Shown here: piece after piece, positions 8,802 to 18,021 of the stretch | How the letters are laid out: each line of letters opens with the position of its first letter | How positions within the stretch are numbered: position 1 is the first letter of the stretch | Assembly (NCBI RefSeq): GCF_018343665.1 | Contig: NZ_JAGYPM010000002.1 | Location: forward strand, 388,371-452,370 | Direction of reading: 5' to 3' | Length of the DNA: 64,000 nucleotides | From: Cytobacillus citreus | GTDB lineage: Bacteria; Bacillota; Bacilli; Bacillales; Cytobacillaceae | Position numbers and translations under genes: made by a program | Notes under the pieces: model-generated | What the model was told of the DNA's origin: nothing | Database searches by the model: none | What the model saw: the letters and a program-made list of their open reading frames with translations, nothing else

Positions 8802-9836
8802 ATGGTTCCAACCAAACTGGTAGATGTATACCGTGGCAGAAGAGTAGAAAGCTCGCATTATGGACATGTAGCTGTAGTTAATGCAGAGGGACAGTTATTA
8901 TATTCAGCTGGGGATCCTTATAGGGTAACTTATGCCCGATCTGCGGTTAAGCCTATTCAAACCATACCGGTAGTCGAAACAGGTGCTGCAGACTATTATG
9001 AGTTAAGCAATCCGGATCTATCACTATGTTGTGCGTCACATAGCGGAGAAGCACAACATACAGACAGAGTTTTAGCAATTCTTAAAAGAGCTGGGATTGA
9101 AGACGTTGCTTTACAGTGTGGCACACATATTCCACATGCACAAGATACATATAAGTCTTTAATTGCTGCGGGCAAGGACTTAACTCCTTTATATAACAAT
9201 TGCTCGGGCAAGCATTCAGGTATGTTAGTAACCGCTAAATTTATGGGAGAAACGTTAGAAGATTACTATTTACCAGACCATCCAGTACAACAAAGAATTT
9301 TGAAAGCAATTTCTGAGGTAACTGATTTTCCGATGGAGAAAATTGAAATGGGAACAGATGGATGTGGGGTACCAGTACATGCACTGCCACTTGAAAGATT
9401 GGCTTATGGATTTGCTAGAATGGCTGATCCTAAATCTTTGGGAGAAGAGAGAGCAAAGGTTGTTAATAGAATAACGACAGCTATGATGGAGTTCCCGGAG
9501 ATGGTTGGAGGGACAGGAAGATTTTGTACTGACTTTATGAAATCCTCTAATGGACGATTATTTGGCAAGGCAGGAGCTGAAGGCGTCTATTTAATTGGAG
9601 ATAGAGAGACTGGAATTGGAATAGCCATCAAGATAGAAGATGGAAATGGACGAGCAGCGTATCCAACAGCACTTAAGACATTAAAGCAAATTGGCCTAAT
9701 AGAAGAAGAGCAGATTAATAGTTTAATGCATCATTACCGGCCGGCTCTAAAAAATGCCCGCCAAGAAAATATAGGCGAATTGGTTCCATCATTTACGTTA
9801 CAAAAGTGCTCTAGCGCCATTGTAAATAAAAATTAA
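8802..9836 (+). CDS. Type II-family L-asparaginase (Rhizobium etli AnsA/ReAV-like)
   Basis: The product has 344 residues and belongs to the Asparaginase_II family, which is unrelated to the bacterial AnsB type. The catalytic and metal residues of the R. etli enzyme are all present with a constant offset of one: S47 and K50 (RSAVKPIQ), S79 (ASHSGE), C134 and K137 (NNCSGKHSG), and D186 and C188 (GTDGCGVPVH). I chose ATG 8802 because AGAGGTG lies six bases before it; the longer frame from 8754 has no ribosome binding site and adds a poorly conserved tail. It is the first gene of a unit that runs 15 bases later into the peptide-binding lipoprotein. Hydrolysis of asparagine or of a related amide released from imported peptides is the likely role. 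Confidence 0.87.
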   Translation: MVPTKLVDVYRGRRVESSHYGHVAVVNAEGQLLYSAGDPYRVTYARSAVKPIQTIPVVETGAADYYELSNPDLSLCCASHSGEAQHTDRVLAILKRAGIEDVALQCGTHIPHAQDTYKSLIAAGKDLTPLYNNCSGKHSGMLVTAKFMGETLEDYYLPDHPVQQRILKAISEVTDFPMEKIEMGTDGCGVPVHALPLERLAYGFARMADPKSLGEERAKVVNRITTAMMEFPEMVGGTGRFCTDFMKSSNGRLFGKAGAEGVYLIGDRETGIGIAIKIEDGNGRAAYPTALKTLKQIGLIEEEQINSLMHHYRPALKNARQENIGELVPSFTLQKCSSAIVNKN

Positions 9837-9851
9837 TAAGGGGGAAACAAA

Positions 9852-11462
9852 ATGTTTAAAAGAAAGTATTTAGCAACCTTTTTAACTAGTTTATTAGCTG
9901 TAATGCTTGTAATTTCTGGTTGTTCTGGACAGTCAAGTACAGAAACGAACCAGAAAAAAGCCACAGATGATAAACAGGATCAACCAATTGCGAAAAAAGA
10001 AGGGAATTCCATAACAATTGCTATCAAAGATAACCTCATAAGTATGGATCCCCAGGACACGAATGACACTCTATCAGGTTCTATCCAATCAACAATGTTA
10101 GAAGGGCTAGTTGGTTTTGACAAGGACATGAAAATGATCCCTGTTTTAGCAGAAAGCTATGAAGCTAGCGAAGACGCGAAGGTATTTATTTTCAAATTAA
10201 GAGAAGGGGTTAAGTTCCACGACGGTACACCTTTCAACGCTGAAGCTGTAAAAGTAAACATTGACCGAGTTTCCAATCCAGATAACAAATTAAAACGCTA
10301 CAGCATGTTTGAACTTGTAGAAAAGACTGAGGCAGTAGATGAGTACACAGTTAAAGTTACATTAAAAGAACCATTTGGAGCTATGTTAAATAACTTCGCT
10401 CACCCTGCAGCAAGGATTGTTAGTCCAGAGGCAATAAAGAAATATGGAAAAGACATTGCCATGCATCCAGTTGGTACCGGGCCATTTAAATTTCTTGAGT
10501 GGGATCAAAGTGACCATTTAACTGTTGAAAAGAATCCGGAATACTGGCAAGAAGGCTTACCAAAGGTTGATGGTATTAAATTTAAGCCTGTACCTGAAAA
10601 TGGTGCGCGTGTAGCAATGCTACAAACAGGAGAAGCCGATTTCATTTATCCTATACCTACTGAGCAGGCAGAATCAATAAATGGAAAAGACGGTATTGTG
10701 GTTGAAAATAGACCTTCTATTGTAGCTCGTTATATGGCAATCAATACAACTAAGAAACCATTTGACAATGTTAAAGTACGCCAGGCAATAAACTACGCAA
10801 TTAATAAGGAAGCATTCTTAAAGGTAGTATACAGGGGCTATGGAAGTGAAATGGACTCCATTATCCCAGAAGGACTTCAATTTTATTCTAAACAAACACC
10901 ATATCCATATGACCCTGAAAAAGCAAAGGAATTGTTAAAAGAGGCAGGATATGAAAAAGGATTTGAAACAACTGTATGGGGTGGAAACAACTCAGATGCT
11001 ATTAAGGCAATGGAGTTTATACAGCAACAATTAGGACTAGTTGGCATCAAAGTAAACGTTATACCAATGGAGTCAGGTACGCTCTCTGATAAAATTTGGT
11101 CTGTTCAAAATGAAGAAGATGCAGAAGTAGAGCTTTACTATGGAGGCTGGTCTTCTTCAACGGGAGATGCAGATTGGGGAATTCGCCCATTGTTAGCTGG
11201 TGGTTCAATCCCTCCTAAATCATATAACGTTGCCTATTACCAAAATGAAAAGGCAGACCAATTAATTAATGCGGCTCTGCAAACAGCAGATCCAGAAAAG
11301 CGTAAAGCAGCTTATGCAGAAGTACAGGAAATGATTTGGGAAGATGCGCCTTGGGCATTCCTAGTTGTAGAAGATACAATGGCGGGGATGAAGAATTATC
11401 TTCACGGAGTTTACTTGCTTCCTGATGGGTCTATGAGTGCAAGAGAGGCTGAAATTAAATAA
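9852..11462 (+). CDS. dppE: Peptide ABC transporter substrate-binding lipoprotein
   Basis: This is a solute-binding protein of family 5 (dipeptide, oligopeptide or nickel type), 536 residues. The lipobox ISGC puts the acylated Cys at residue 24. The family core is clear: EGLVGFDKDMKMIPVLAESY, FKLREGVKFHDGTPFNAEAVK, PVGTGPFKFLEW and VRQAINYAINKEAF. The ribosome binding site is AAGGGGG. It precedes two permease and two ATPase genes in the same direction, so it is the extracellular receptor of that importer. The symbol is by analogy; ligand preference cannot be read from the sequence, although the adjacent D-aminopeptidase suggests peptides with D-residues. Confidence 0.87.
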   Translation: MFKRKYLATFLTSLLAVMLVISGCSGQSSTETNQKKATDDKQDQPIAKKEGNSITIAIKDNLISMDPQDTNDTLSGSIQSTMLEGLVGFDKDMKMIPVLAESYEASEDAKVFIFKLREGVKFHDGTPFNAEAVKVNIDRVSNPDNKLKRYSMFELVEKTEAVDEYTVKVTLKEPFGAMLNNFAHPAARIVSPEAIKKYGKDIAMHPVGTGPFKFLEWDQSDHLTVEKNPEYWQEGLPKVDGIKFKPVPENGARVAMLQTGEADFIYPIPTEQAESINGKDGIVVENRPSIVARYMAINTTKKPFDNVKVRQAINYAINKEAFLKVVYRGYGSEMDSIIPEGLQFYSKQTPYPYDPEKAKELLKEAGYEKGFETTVWGGNNSDAIKAMEFIQQQLGLVGIKVNVIPMESGTLSDKIWSVQNEEDAEVELYYGGWSSSTGDADWGIRPLLAGGSIPPKSYNVAYYQNEKADQLINAALQTADPEKRKAAYAEVQEMIWEDAPWAFLVVEDTMAGMKNYLHGVYLLPDGSMSAREAEIK

Positions 11463-11478
11463 TAAGGAAATTGAAGAT

Positions 11479-11503
11479 GAGCGCTAATGTTAAATTAGCG
11501 CTC
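11479..11503 (+). promoter_or_regulatory. Intercistronic hairpin between binding protein and permease
   Basis: A perfect 10 bp stem (GAGCGCTAAT, loop GTTAA, ATTAGCGCTC) has no T run behind it. Hairpins at this place commonly protect the upstream message, so that binding protein outnumbers permease. That role is inference. Confidence 0.6.
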
Positions 11504-11545
11504 GTTACATCTTAAATAAAAGAGGAAGAGAAGGAGACGGGTGTT

Positions 11546-12466
11546 ATGTTTCGTTATATAGTTAGACGGTTGTTGGGTATAGTCCCTACTCTTTTAATAG
11601 TTTCTATTTTCATATTTCTGTTTGTCCATATGATACCTGGAGATCCAGCGAGGCTTGTGGCAGGACCAGATGCAAGTTATCAAGATGTAGAGCTTGTGCG
11701 TCAGGAATTAGGATTAGATAAACCACTTGTATCACAATACTTCACCTATATAAGCAACTTGGCTCAGGCTGATTTAGGTACATCCATGAAAACAAAGCGA
11801 CCTGTTTTTGATGAAATTGCAGCTAGATTTATGCCTACATTTTGGTTAACCGTTTGGAGTATGGCTTGGGCTATTGTATTCGGTCTTTTAATAGGTGTCA
11901 TCTCAGCTACCAAACGAAATAAATGGCAAGATTATACTGGTATGTTTAGTGCTGTATCTGGAATTTCATTACCATCCTTTTGGCTTGGTTTAATGCTAAT
12001 ACAACTATTTTCTGTCCAGTTAGGCTGGTTTCCGACCGGGGGTAATGAATCTTGGACAGGATATATATTGCCTTCGATTACTCTAGGTGCGGGAGTAGCT
12101 GCTGTTATCGCACGTTTTACACGTTCTTCTCTAATGGATATTTTAAGAGAAGACTATATTCGTACCGGAAGAGCAAAAGGTTTAAAGGAAAATGTAGTAG
12201 TGTGGAAGCATGCTTTAAAGAATGCGATGATCCCTGTTGTTACGATGACAGGATTACAGTTCGGATTTTTACTAGGCGGATCAATCGTTGTAGAGACTGT
12301 ATTCAGTTGGCCAGGCTTGGGACGGTTATTAATTGATTCTGTATCGTTCCGTGACTACCCAGTGATACAAGCAGAAATGCTGCTATTTGCTTTAGAGTTT
12401 ATTTTGATAAATCTAATTGTTGACATCTTGTATGGTGTAATGAATCCGCAGATTCGTTATGAGTAG
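11546..12466 (+). CDS. dppB: Peptide ABC transporter permease, DppB type
   Basis: The product is a 306-residue inner-membrane permease with an N-terminal helix ([20 protein letters not shown]) followed by [10 protein letters not shown], the usual DppB/OppB start. The BPD_transp_1 core contains the EAA loop [26 protein letters not shown], which docks on the ATPases. The ribosome binding site is GAAGGAG. The stop is 15 bases before the next start, so the genes are probably coupled. Confidence 0.9.
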   Translation: MFRYIVRRLLGIVPTLLIVSIFIFLFVHMIPGDPARLVAGPDASYQDVELVRQELGLDKPLVSQYFTYISNLAQADLGTSMKTKRPVFDEIAARFMPTFWLTVWSMAWAIVFGLLIGVISATKRNKWQDYTGMFSAVSGISLPSFWLGLMLIQLFSVQLGWFPTGGNESWTGYILPSITLGAGVAAVIARFTRSSLMDILREDYIRTGRAKGLKENVVVWKHALKNAMIPVVTMTGLQFGFLLGGSIVVETVFSWPGLGRLLIDSVSFRDYPVIQAEMLLFALEFILINLIVDILYGVMNPQIRYE

Positions 12467-12483
12467 TGAAAGGGGGAAGGGAA

Positions 12484-13389
12484 TTGGAAAACGGTACTGT
12501 AATTGTCCAATCGGAAGATCAGGTTATTCAACATGAAGCAGAAAATGTGCGGACCCCATTATTGGAGTTTTGGAGGAAATTTAAAAAACAGCGAATGGCC
12601 ATGATTGCGTCATCCTTTATTTTATTGCTTTTTGTTGTTGCTCTTATAGGCCCCTTTATTGCACCTTATTCGGCAGTTGAGCCAGACTATAATAATATTT
12701 TGAGCCCTCCATCAATGGAGCATTTGGCAGGAACAGATGCTTTTGGAAGAGATATCTTTAGCCGTATTATCGAAGGAACTAGAATTTCTCTATTTGTAGG
12801 ATTAAGCTCTGTGTTTGTGGGAGCTGTTGTTGGAACGGTCTTAGGATTAATTAGTGGTTTTTACGGTGGACGGTTAGATAGTATAATCATGCGATTTTGT
12901 GATGTTTTATTCGCTTTTCCTGGAATCTTACTTGCAATTGGAATTATTGCCATTTTAGGACCGGGTTTAGGAAATGTTATTATCGCTGTTGCCATTTTTG
13001 GTATTCCAACATTTGCCCGGATTGTTCGAAGCAGCACCCTTGCAATTAAAGCGACAGTTTATGTGGAATCAGCAAGGTCCATTGGGGCACCAGCTAAACG
13101 CATCATATGGAAGCATATTTTCCCGGGGACCATATCAAGTATAATTGTGTATTTTACTATGCGAATTGGAACCTCAATTTTGACAGCTGCTAGTCTTAGT
13201 TTTTTAGGATTGGGTGCACAGCCTCCATCACCTGAATGGGGTGCAATGCTTAGCTCTGGAAGGGATTTTCTAAATACGGCACCGCATGTTACTTTTTTTC
13301 CAGGACTGGCCATTTTTATTACGGTGCTTGCATTTAATCTATTGGGTGATGGATTACGAGATGCTCTTGATCCTAAGATGAAAGATTAA
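12484..13389 (+). CDS. dppC: Peptide ABC transporter permease, DppC type
   Basis: The product has 301 residues from a TTG start at 12484, which sits just behind AAGGGGGAAGG; the longer GTG frame at 12466 would overlap that site. Features of DppC/OppC proteins are present: an N-terminal cytoplasmic segment, a first helix ([20 protein letters not shown]), [24 protein letters not shown], and the EAA loop [20 protein letters not shown]. It pairs with the DppB-type subunit to form the channel. Confidence 0.88.
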   Translation: MENGTVIVQSEDQVIQHEAENVRTPLLEFWRKFKKQRMAMIASSFILLLFVVALIGPFIAPYSAVEPDYNNILSPPSMEHLAGTDAFGRDIFSRIIEGTRISLFVGLSSVFVGAVVGTVLGLISGFYGGRLDSIIMRFCDVLFAFPGILLAIGIIAILGPGLGNVIIAVAIFGIPTFARIVRSSTLAIKATVYVESARSIGAPAKRIIWKHIFPGTISSIIVYFTMRIGTSILTAASLSFLGLGAQPPSPEWGAMLSSGRDFLNTAPHVTFFPGLAIFITVLAFNLLGDGLRDALDPKMKD

Positions 13390-13407
13390 TAGACAGGGAG
13401 CGATATT

Positions 13408-14400
13408 ATGAACAACAAGCTATTAGAGATATCGAATTTAAAAACCTTTTTCTTCGTAGACGATGGTCAGGTACCTGCAGTTAATGGGGTAGATCTATAT
13501 ATATACGAAGAAGAGACACTCGGCGTTGTAGGTGAATCCGGTTGCGGGAAAAGTGTAACATCCCTTTCAGTTATGGGTTTACTTGGACACACTCCAGGAA
13601 GAATAGTAGATGGTGCTATTCGCTTTAAGGGAAAGGATCTTCTGTCTCTGTCTGAAAAAGAAATGAGAGAGGTTCGCGGTAATGAAATCGCTATGATTTT
13701 CCAAGAACCGATGACTTCATTAAACCCCGTTTATACAATTGGAGAGCAAATAGGTGAGGCGGTAAAGCTTCATTTAAAATATGACAAAAAAAAGACGACG
13801 GAACATGTAATTAACATGTTAAAGCTAGTAGGTATACCGCGTGCTGAGGAAATTATTAACGAATTTCCACATCAGTTATCTGGCGGTATGAGACAAAGAA
13901 TCATGATTGCGATGGCAATGTCTTGCAATCCAACGCTTTTAATAGCAGATGAACCGACTACTGCTTTAGACGTGACAATTCAAGCGCAAATTCTAGAGCT
14001 TATGAAGAAACTGAAAAAGGAAAAAGGAACCGCCATCATGCTAATTACTCATGATTTGGGAGTTGTAGCTGAAATGTGTGATCGTGTAGTCGTTATGTAT
14101 GCTGGGAAAGTGGTTGAAGAAGCAGAAGTTATCGAAATCTTTGAAAACCCAAAACATCCATATACTAAGGGGCTGCTTAACTCCATTCCAAAATTAGGTC
14201 AAAAAATGAATAGGCTTGATTCCATTCCAGGAAACGTACCTACCCCAGCTAATATGCCTGTTGGCTGTAAATTTGCTCCGCGCTGTTCACAAGTGATGGA
14301 AATCTGTAAAGAAGAAGATCCAGATTTGATGCTAGTCGCAAAAGAACATAAATGCCGCTGTTTTCTATATCAGAATGAAATGGCAAGGGAGGCGAAATAA
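13408..14400 (+). CDS. dppD: Peptide ABC transporter ATPase, DppD type
   Basis: The product has 330 residues. Walker A is GESGCGKS, the signature is [15 protein letters not shown] and Walker B is [12 protein letters not shown]. The C-terminal oligopeptide-transporter extension has [15 protein letters not shown], a cysteine set found in DppD/OppD proteins. Its stop lies two bases before the start of the second ATPase, so the two are translated together. Confidence 0.9.
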   Translation: MNNKLLEISNLKTFFFVDDGQVPAVNGVDLYIYEEETLGVVGESGCGKSVTSLSVMGLLGHTPGRIVDGAIRFKGKDLLSLSEKEMREVRGNEIAMIFQEPMTSLNPVYTIGEQIGEAVKLHLKYDKKKTTEHVINMLKLVGIPRAEEIINEFPHQLSGGMRQRIMIAMAMSCNPTLLIADEPTTALDVTIQAQILELMKKLKKEKGTAIMLITHDLGVVAEMCDRVVVMYAGKVVEEAEVIEIFENPKHPYTKGLLNSIPKLGQKMNRLDSIPGNVPTPANMPVGCKFAPRCSQVMEICKEEDPDLMLVAKEHKCRCFLYQNEMAREAK

Positions 14401-14402
14401 AA

Positions 14403-15383
14403 ATGGGAGAACTGTTGGTAGAAGCTAAAGACTTGAAAAAATACTTTCCCATTAGAAAAGGTTTATTCGGCCAGAAAAAATCATATGTACGGGCCGTGGA
14501 CGGAGTCTCTTTGTCTATTCAAAAGGGAGAAACATTGGGATTAGTAGGAGAAAGTGGTTGCGGGAAGTCAACAACTGGGCGTATGGTAATGAGATTACTT
14601 GCCCCTACAGAAGGCGAAATCTGGTTTAATGGAAAAGATATTAGCAAGTTAAATGATAATCAGTTACGTGAAACAAGAAAAGAGTTGCAGATGATTTTTC
14701 AAGATCCATATGCTTCTTTAAATCCTAGGATGACCATTGGAGACTTAATTGGAGAGCCTATAATTGTTCATAACATGATGACGAAAAAAGAGAGGGAAAG
14801 AAGAGTTCATGAATTACTAGAGTATGTTGGCCTTACTTCGTATCATGCAAATCGCTATGCGCATGAATTTAGCGGAGGTCAGCGGCAGCGAATAGGTATT
14901 GCACGGGCATTAGCCGTAAATCCAAAGCTTATTGTTGCAGATGAACCGGTTTCGGCTTTAGATGTTTCGATTCAATCTCAAGTATTGAACCTCATGCAGG
15001 ATTTACAAAAGGAATTCGGCCTAACATATCTTTTTATATCTCACGATTTAAGTGTAGTAGAACATATTAGTAACCGAGTAGGTGTCATGTATCTTGGAAG
15101 AATTGTTGAACTTGCCCATAAAGAGTCTTTGTATGAGAATCCGTTGCATCCTTACACTAAAGCTCTAATGTCCGCAGTTCCTGTAGCAAATCCGCGTGTA
15201 AAAAAGGAACGAATTGTTTTGCAAGGAGATATTCCGAGTCCATCAAACCCTCCAACAGGATGCACCTTCCATCCTCGATGCCAATCTTGTATGGAGATTT
15301 GCAAAACGGTAGTTCCTGAACTAAAAGAAATTGAACCTGGCCATTTCACAGCCTGTCATTTATCGCAGATTAACGGGCAGTAA
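14403..15383 (+). CDS. dppF: Peptide ABC transporter ATPase, DppF type
   Basis: The product has 326 residues. Walker A is [12 protein letters not shown], the signature is [15 protein letters not shown], Walker B is [12 protein letters not shown], and the C-terminal extension is [15 protein letters not shown]. It forms the heterodimeric motor with the preceding ATPase. The last codons, reading LSQINGQ-stop, lie inside a dispersed repeat element that starts at about 15361, so the original C-terminus has been replaced or trimmed by that element. This is unlikely to affect activity because the catalytic core ends earlier. Confidence 0.9.
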   Translation: MGELLVEAKDLKKYFPIRKGLFGQKKSYVRAVDGVSLSIQKGETLGLVGESGCGKSTTGRMVMRLLAPTEGEIWFNGKDISKLNDNQLRETRKELQMIFQDPYASLNPRMTIGDLIGEPIIVHNMMTKKERERRVHELLEYVGLTSYHANRYAHEFSGGQRQRIGIARALAVNPKLIVADEPVSALDVSIQSQVLNLMQDLQKEFGLTYLFISHDLSVVEHISNRVGVMYLGRIVELAHKESLYENPLHPYTKALMSAVPVANPRVKKERIVLQGDIPSPSNPPTGCTFHPRCQSCMEICKTVVPELKEIEPGHFTACHLSQINGQ

Positions 15384-15638
15384 GACCCCCACTTCAAGGA
15401 TTCGAGTAAAACAATGAAGAGAAAGTGGGAGATCAACAGCCAGTAAAAGCCAGTAAAATGAACACAGACTAAAAGCGCCACATCGTGTGGCAACGTCTGC
15501 GTGACCCACTTCCTGTGGGCCGCACCTAACAATCAGTGGGGGATAGAAGCCGACTAAGAACGCCACGTCCTGTGGCAACGTCGGCACTAGCACGTCCTGT
15601 GCGTCGAAAAACCCCCACTGATTGAAGTTTCACTTTAT
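15361..15638. mobile_element. Hairpin element, copy A (non-autonomous, terminator-like)
   Basis: The left end TATCGCAGATTAACGGGCAG is followed by TAAGACCCCCACTTCAA, and the right end is GAAGTTTCACTTTAT. Copies share both ends at 22558-22712 (inverted, shorter) and 35604-35808. Internal parts form several hairpins: ACCCCCACTT with AAGTGGG, CGCCACGTCCTGTGGC, and CCCCCACTGAT with ATCAGTGGGGG. No protein is encoded. The left end gives the transporter ATPase gene its stop codon. Copy A is longest because it has an extra hairpin block (about 15470-15530). Confidence 0.75.
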
Positions 15639-15690
15639 ATGATTAATAAGGTATTCTTTCTTTACACATTAAGAAAGTATAAATTGCCAG

Positions 15691-15763
15691 CGCAGAAGAT
15701 GATTCGACGTAGTTGTCAATTTTAGGAATTAAGTATAAGTGCAACTACGCCTCTGTCTTCGCC
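15691..15763 (+). promoter_or_regulatory. Long imperfect inverted repeat ahead of the AAA+ regulator
   Basis: CGTAGTTG at 15708-15715 pairs exactly with CAACTACG at 15742-15749, and the stem extends outward with gaps (GCAGAAGA with TCTTCGC). It ends about 60 bases before the regulator start. It may be an operator, a leader structure or the outer part of another repeat. Confidence 0.4.
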
Positions 15764-15822
15764 TTTCCAAGGCTCGCCAATCTGCGAGTTTTCTTTAGAG
15801 TAAGCTGTAGGAGTGAAGGATT

Positions 15823-17583
15823 TTGGCTGAAAAGATCGTAACAATTATTTCAATTCAAGATGAATATCTGTCGCTGATTTCAAAACAAATGACAGAAATG
15901 GCTGGAGATTTAGTTAGAATTCGTCCAATAAACATTAAAAATCTGGCGCGGGAAAAGATCTCAAAAGATGAAATTGTATTATTAGGCTCAATTCTAATTC
16001 AGATGCTTGTTCACCCTTTCTTACCAGATGGAGTAAGGTGTATTTTAGGTAAAAGGGGATTTAATTATGTCAATATGGGAAGATTGCTTTCAGTTCCCAA
16101 AGGAAAGAGAATATTAGTCGTAAATGATACAGAGCAAACAACAGAAGAAACAATTCAAGCACTCAGGGAAGTAGTATTTGAACATAAATATTATGCATAT
16201 CATCCAGATGCCCCAATTCCAGAACAAATTGACTTTGTGATAACTCCCGGAGAAATGCAGCTTGTTCCAGAGGGAATAGCTGAAGTAATCGATATTGGAT
16301 ACCGACTTTTATCTTTAGATACAGTGTTTGAGATATTTGAGATATTAGAATTAAATTATTCACAAACCTTTCTAACGAACCGTTATATGAAATCTCTTGT
16401 GGCCTTATCCAATCAAAACAAAAATTTTAAGATAGATTCGACCTTTAATAAAGGGGCTGAACATACAGCTAGTAAAACTGCTAAATATTACTTTGAAGAT
16501 GTAATTGCACATAGTCAAGCAATGAAAGATGCTTTATATATTTTTAAGAAGTTTACAGGATTGAATGATCCTGTACATATTTATGGTGAAACTGGGACCG
16601 GAAAACGAATGCTAGCGCAAGCCATTCATAATGATTCCCCGGTCAAGATGGGGCCTTATCTTAATATTAATTGTGCAGCAAGACTATTGGATGTACTAGA
16701 AAGAGATTTATTTGGTTCTGAAATAGACGGGAAGATTTCTCCAGGCCTATTTGAATTGGCAAGTGGGGGAACATTATGTATAGAAGAAATAGATGAAATC
16801 CCTTTTTCACTACAAGGTAGACTTCTGCAGGTACTTGAAGAGGGACAAATAATTAGGGTTGGGGGTCATTCACCAATTCCTATAAAGGTAAGAATAATTA
16901 CTACAAGTAACTCTGACCTATCATTACTAGTAGATGACAATAAATTTCGAAGGGATTTATTCTATTATTTGGCCGCTTTAACTTGCAAGGTTCCTTCCCT
17001 TTCAGAAAGAAAGGAAGATTTTGAGCCACTTATTCAAATTTACTTAAAGTCCTACTTGCAGCGGAATGACTTGAATATTCCTCAAGATATGATTCATCTT
17101 CTAATGCAGTATTCATGGCCAGGGAATGTTAAAGAGCTATTTAATGCAGTTTCATACATGGCTTGTTTAAAAGGAAAGAAGTTATCTTTTGAGTTATTGC
17201 CATTCTATATTAAAGGTAGACTTCAAAAAAATATGGCAGAATCAGTACTTCCTCAAGAAATGTCAGAGACTGAATTAAATGCACTAGTGGTAAGTATTGA
17301 AGAACACGGATTTTTAGAAGAAAGCCGAGCCATTCTTGAAGTGTTTGAACAAGGTAAAAAACAGTGTGAATCTTATGGTCGCACTGTTGTAAGAAAAAAG
17401 CTTCAAAATAAAGGTATTGATCTTACAGAACAACAACTTCGATTAAGATTAGAAGTTCTTAATCAACTAGAATTATTGAATGTTCGTCAAGGTCGGTCTG
17501 GAACAACTATTTCTAGAAAAGGTGAATTATTTTTAGAAATGCTTCGTATACATGGGGCCGGTTCTCTTGTTTCCCGGTTGTAA
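15823..17583 (+). CDS. Sigma-54-type AAA+ transcriptional regulator lacking the GAFTGA loop
   Basis: The product has 586 residues from a TTG start behind AGGAGTGAAGGA. Residues 1-190 form an unassigned sensor domain. Residues about 225-450 match the sigma-54 activator AAA+ domain: Walker A GETGTGK at 255-261, LFGSE at 296-300, Walker B GGTLCIEEIDE at 315-325, FRRDLFYYL at 375-383 and WPGNVKEL at 432-439. Between LFGSE and the FELASGG phrase the usual GAFTGA contact loop is absent; the sequence is IDGKISPGL. The C-terminus from about residue 495 looks like a winged helix (VRKKLQNKGIDLTEQQLRLR) rather than a Fis-type helix-turn-helix. It follows the peptide-transporter operon in the same direction and is its probable regulator. 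Without the loop it is unlikely to remodel sigma-54 holoenzyme in the normal way. Confidence 0.75.
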   Translation: MAEKIVTIISIQDEYLSLISKQMTEMAGDLVRIRPINIKNLAREKISKDEIVLLGSILIQMLVHPFLPDGVRCILGKRGFNYVNMGRLLSVPKGKRILVVNDTEQTTEETIQALREVVFEHKYYAYHPDAPIPEQIDFVITPGEMQLVPEGIAEVIDIGYRLLSLDTVFEIFEILELNYSQTFLTNRYMKSLVALSNQNKNFKIDSTFNKGAEHTASKTAKYYFEDVIAHSQAMKDALYIFKKFTGLNDPVHIYGETGTGKRMLAQAIHNDSPVKMGPYLNINCAARLLDVLERDLFGSEIDGKISPGLFELASGGTLCIEEIDEIPFSLQGRLLQVLEEGQIIRVGGHSPIPIKVRIITTSNSDLSLLVDDNKFRRDLFYYLAALTCKVPSLSERKEDFEPLIQIYLKSYLQRNDLNIPQDMIHLLMQYSWPGNVKELFNAVSYMACLKGKKLSFELLPFYIKGRLQKNMAESVLPQEMSETELNALVVSIEEHGFLEESRAILEVFEQGKKQCESYGRTVVRKKLQNKGIDLTEQQLRLRLEVLNQLELLNVRQGRSGTTISRKGELFLEMLRIHGAGSLVSRL

Positions 17584-17608
17584 ACATGGGGCCGGTTCTC
17601 TTATTTCC
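17551..17608 (+). repeat. 34 bp tandem duplication across the regulator stop codon
   Basis: CATGGGGCCGGTTCTCTTGT at 17551 recurs at 17585 with one change. The stop codon at 17581-17583 lies between the copies, so the last residues (GAGSLVSRL) come from the first copy. The regulator's original C-terminus may have ended differently. Confidence 0.65.
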
Positions 17609-17687
17609 ATTGTGAGAGTGTTTAAGTTTCATTCTAAAGAAGGAGAATTAGAAATCAGCTAACCACTGCAAAAGCGAGTAGATGATA

Positions 17688-17734
17688 AAACACAAGAACC
17701 GTCCCTGTGTTTCTCAGCAGGGCTTTTTTTTTTG
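17688..17734 (+). terminator. AAACACA...TGTGTTT palindromic repeat and terminator after the regulator
   Basis: AAACACAAGAACCGTCCCTG followed by TGTTT is a Bacillaceae-type dispersed palindrome. Its right half (CCCTG) can also pair with CAGGG before a run of T at about 17724-17733, giving a Rho-independent terminator for the regulator. Confidence 0.6.
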
Positions 17735-17794
17735 AAAAAATTCAAACGTTCCCTATTGTGTAGATATTAGTTATCTATATTTATTAATAAGATG

Positions 17795-17814
17795 TTAATC
17801 AAACGTTTGATTAA
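17795..17814. promoter_or_regulatory. Perfect 20 bp palindrome, copy 1 of 6
   Basis: TTAATCAAACGTTTGATTAA is a perfect inverted repeat with central CG, found also at about 19940, 27212, 34152, 48440 and 63613. This copy lies about 230 bases upstream of the beta-helix gene. The symmetry and CG centre resemble operators of LacI- or TetR-type repressors, but most copies sit in repeats rather than beside clear promoters. Confidence 0.6.
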
Positions 17815-18021
17815 AGTAAAAATCATAAAATTCTCTCCGAAAACCTAGTTTTATTAGTATGGTGGGTATAAAGTTGCGGGTGTAAAGAGCTTCCTGGTGT
17901 ACGATGTGAATCTTTCAGACTAGTTAAGTGGTATGGATAAATTCCTATAAGAAAGGTCATGATTAATAAGGGGAAAGATGAAATGGCAACACTAGACACA
18001 GAAAAAATTAGGGGACTAATC

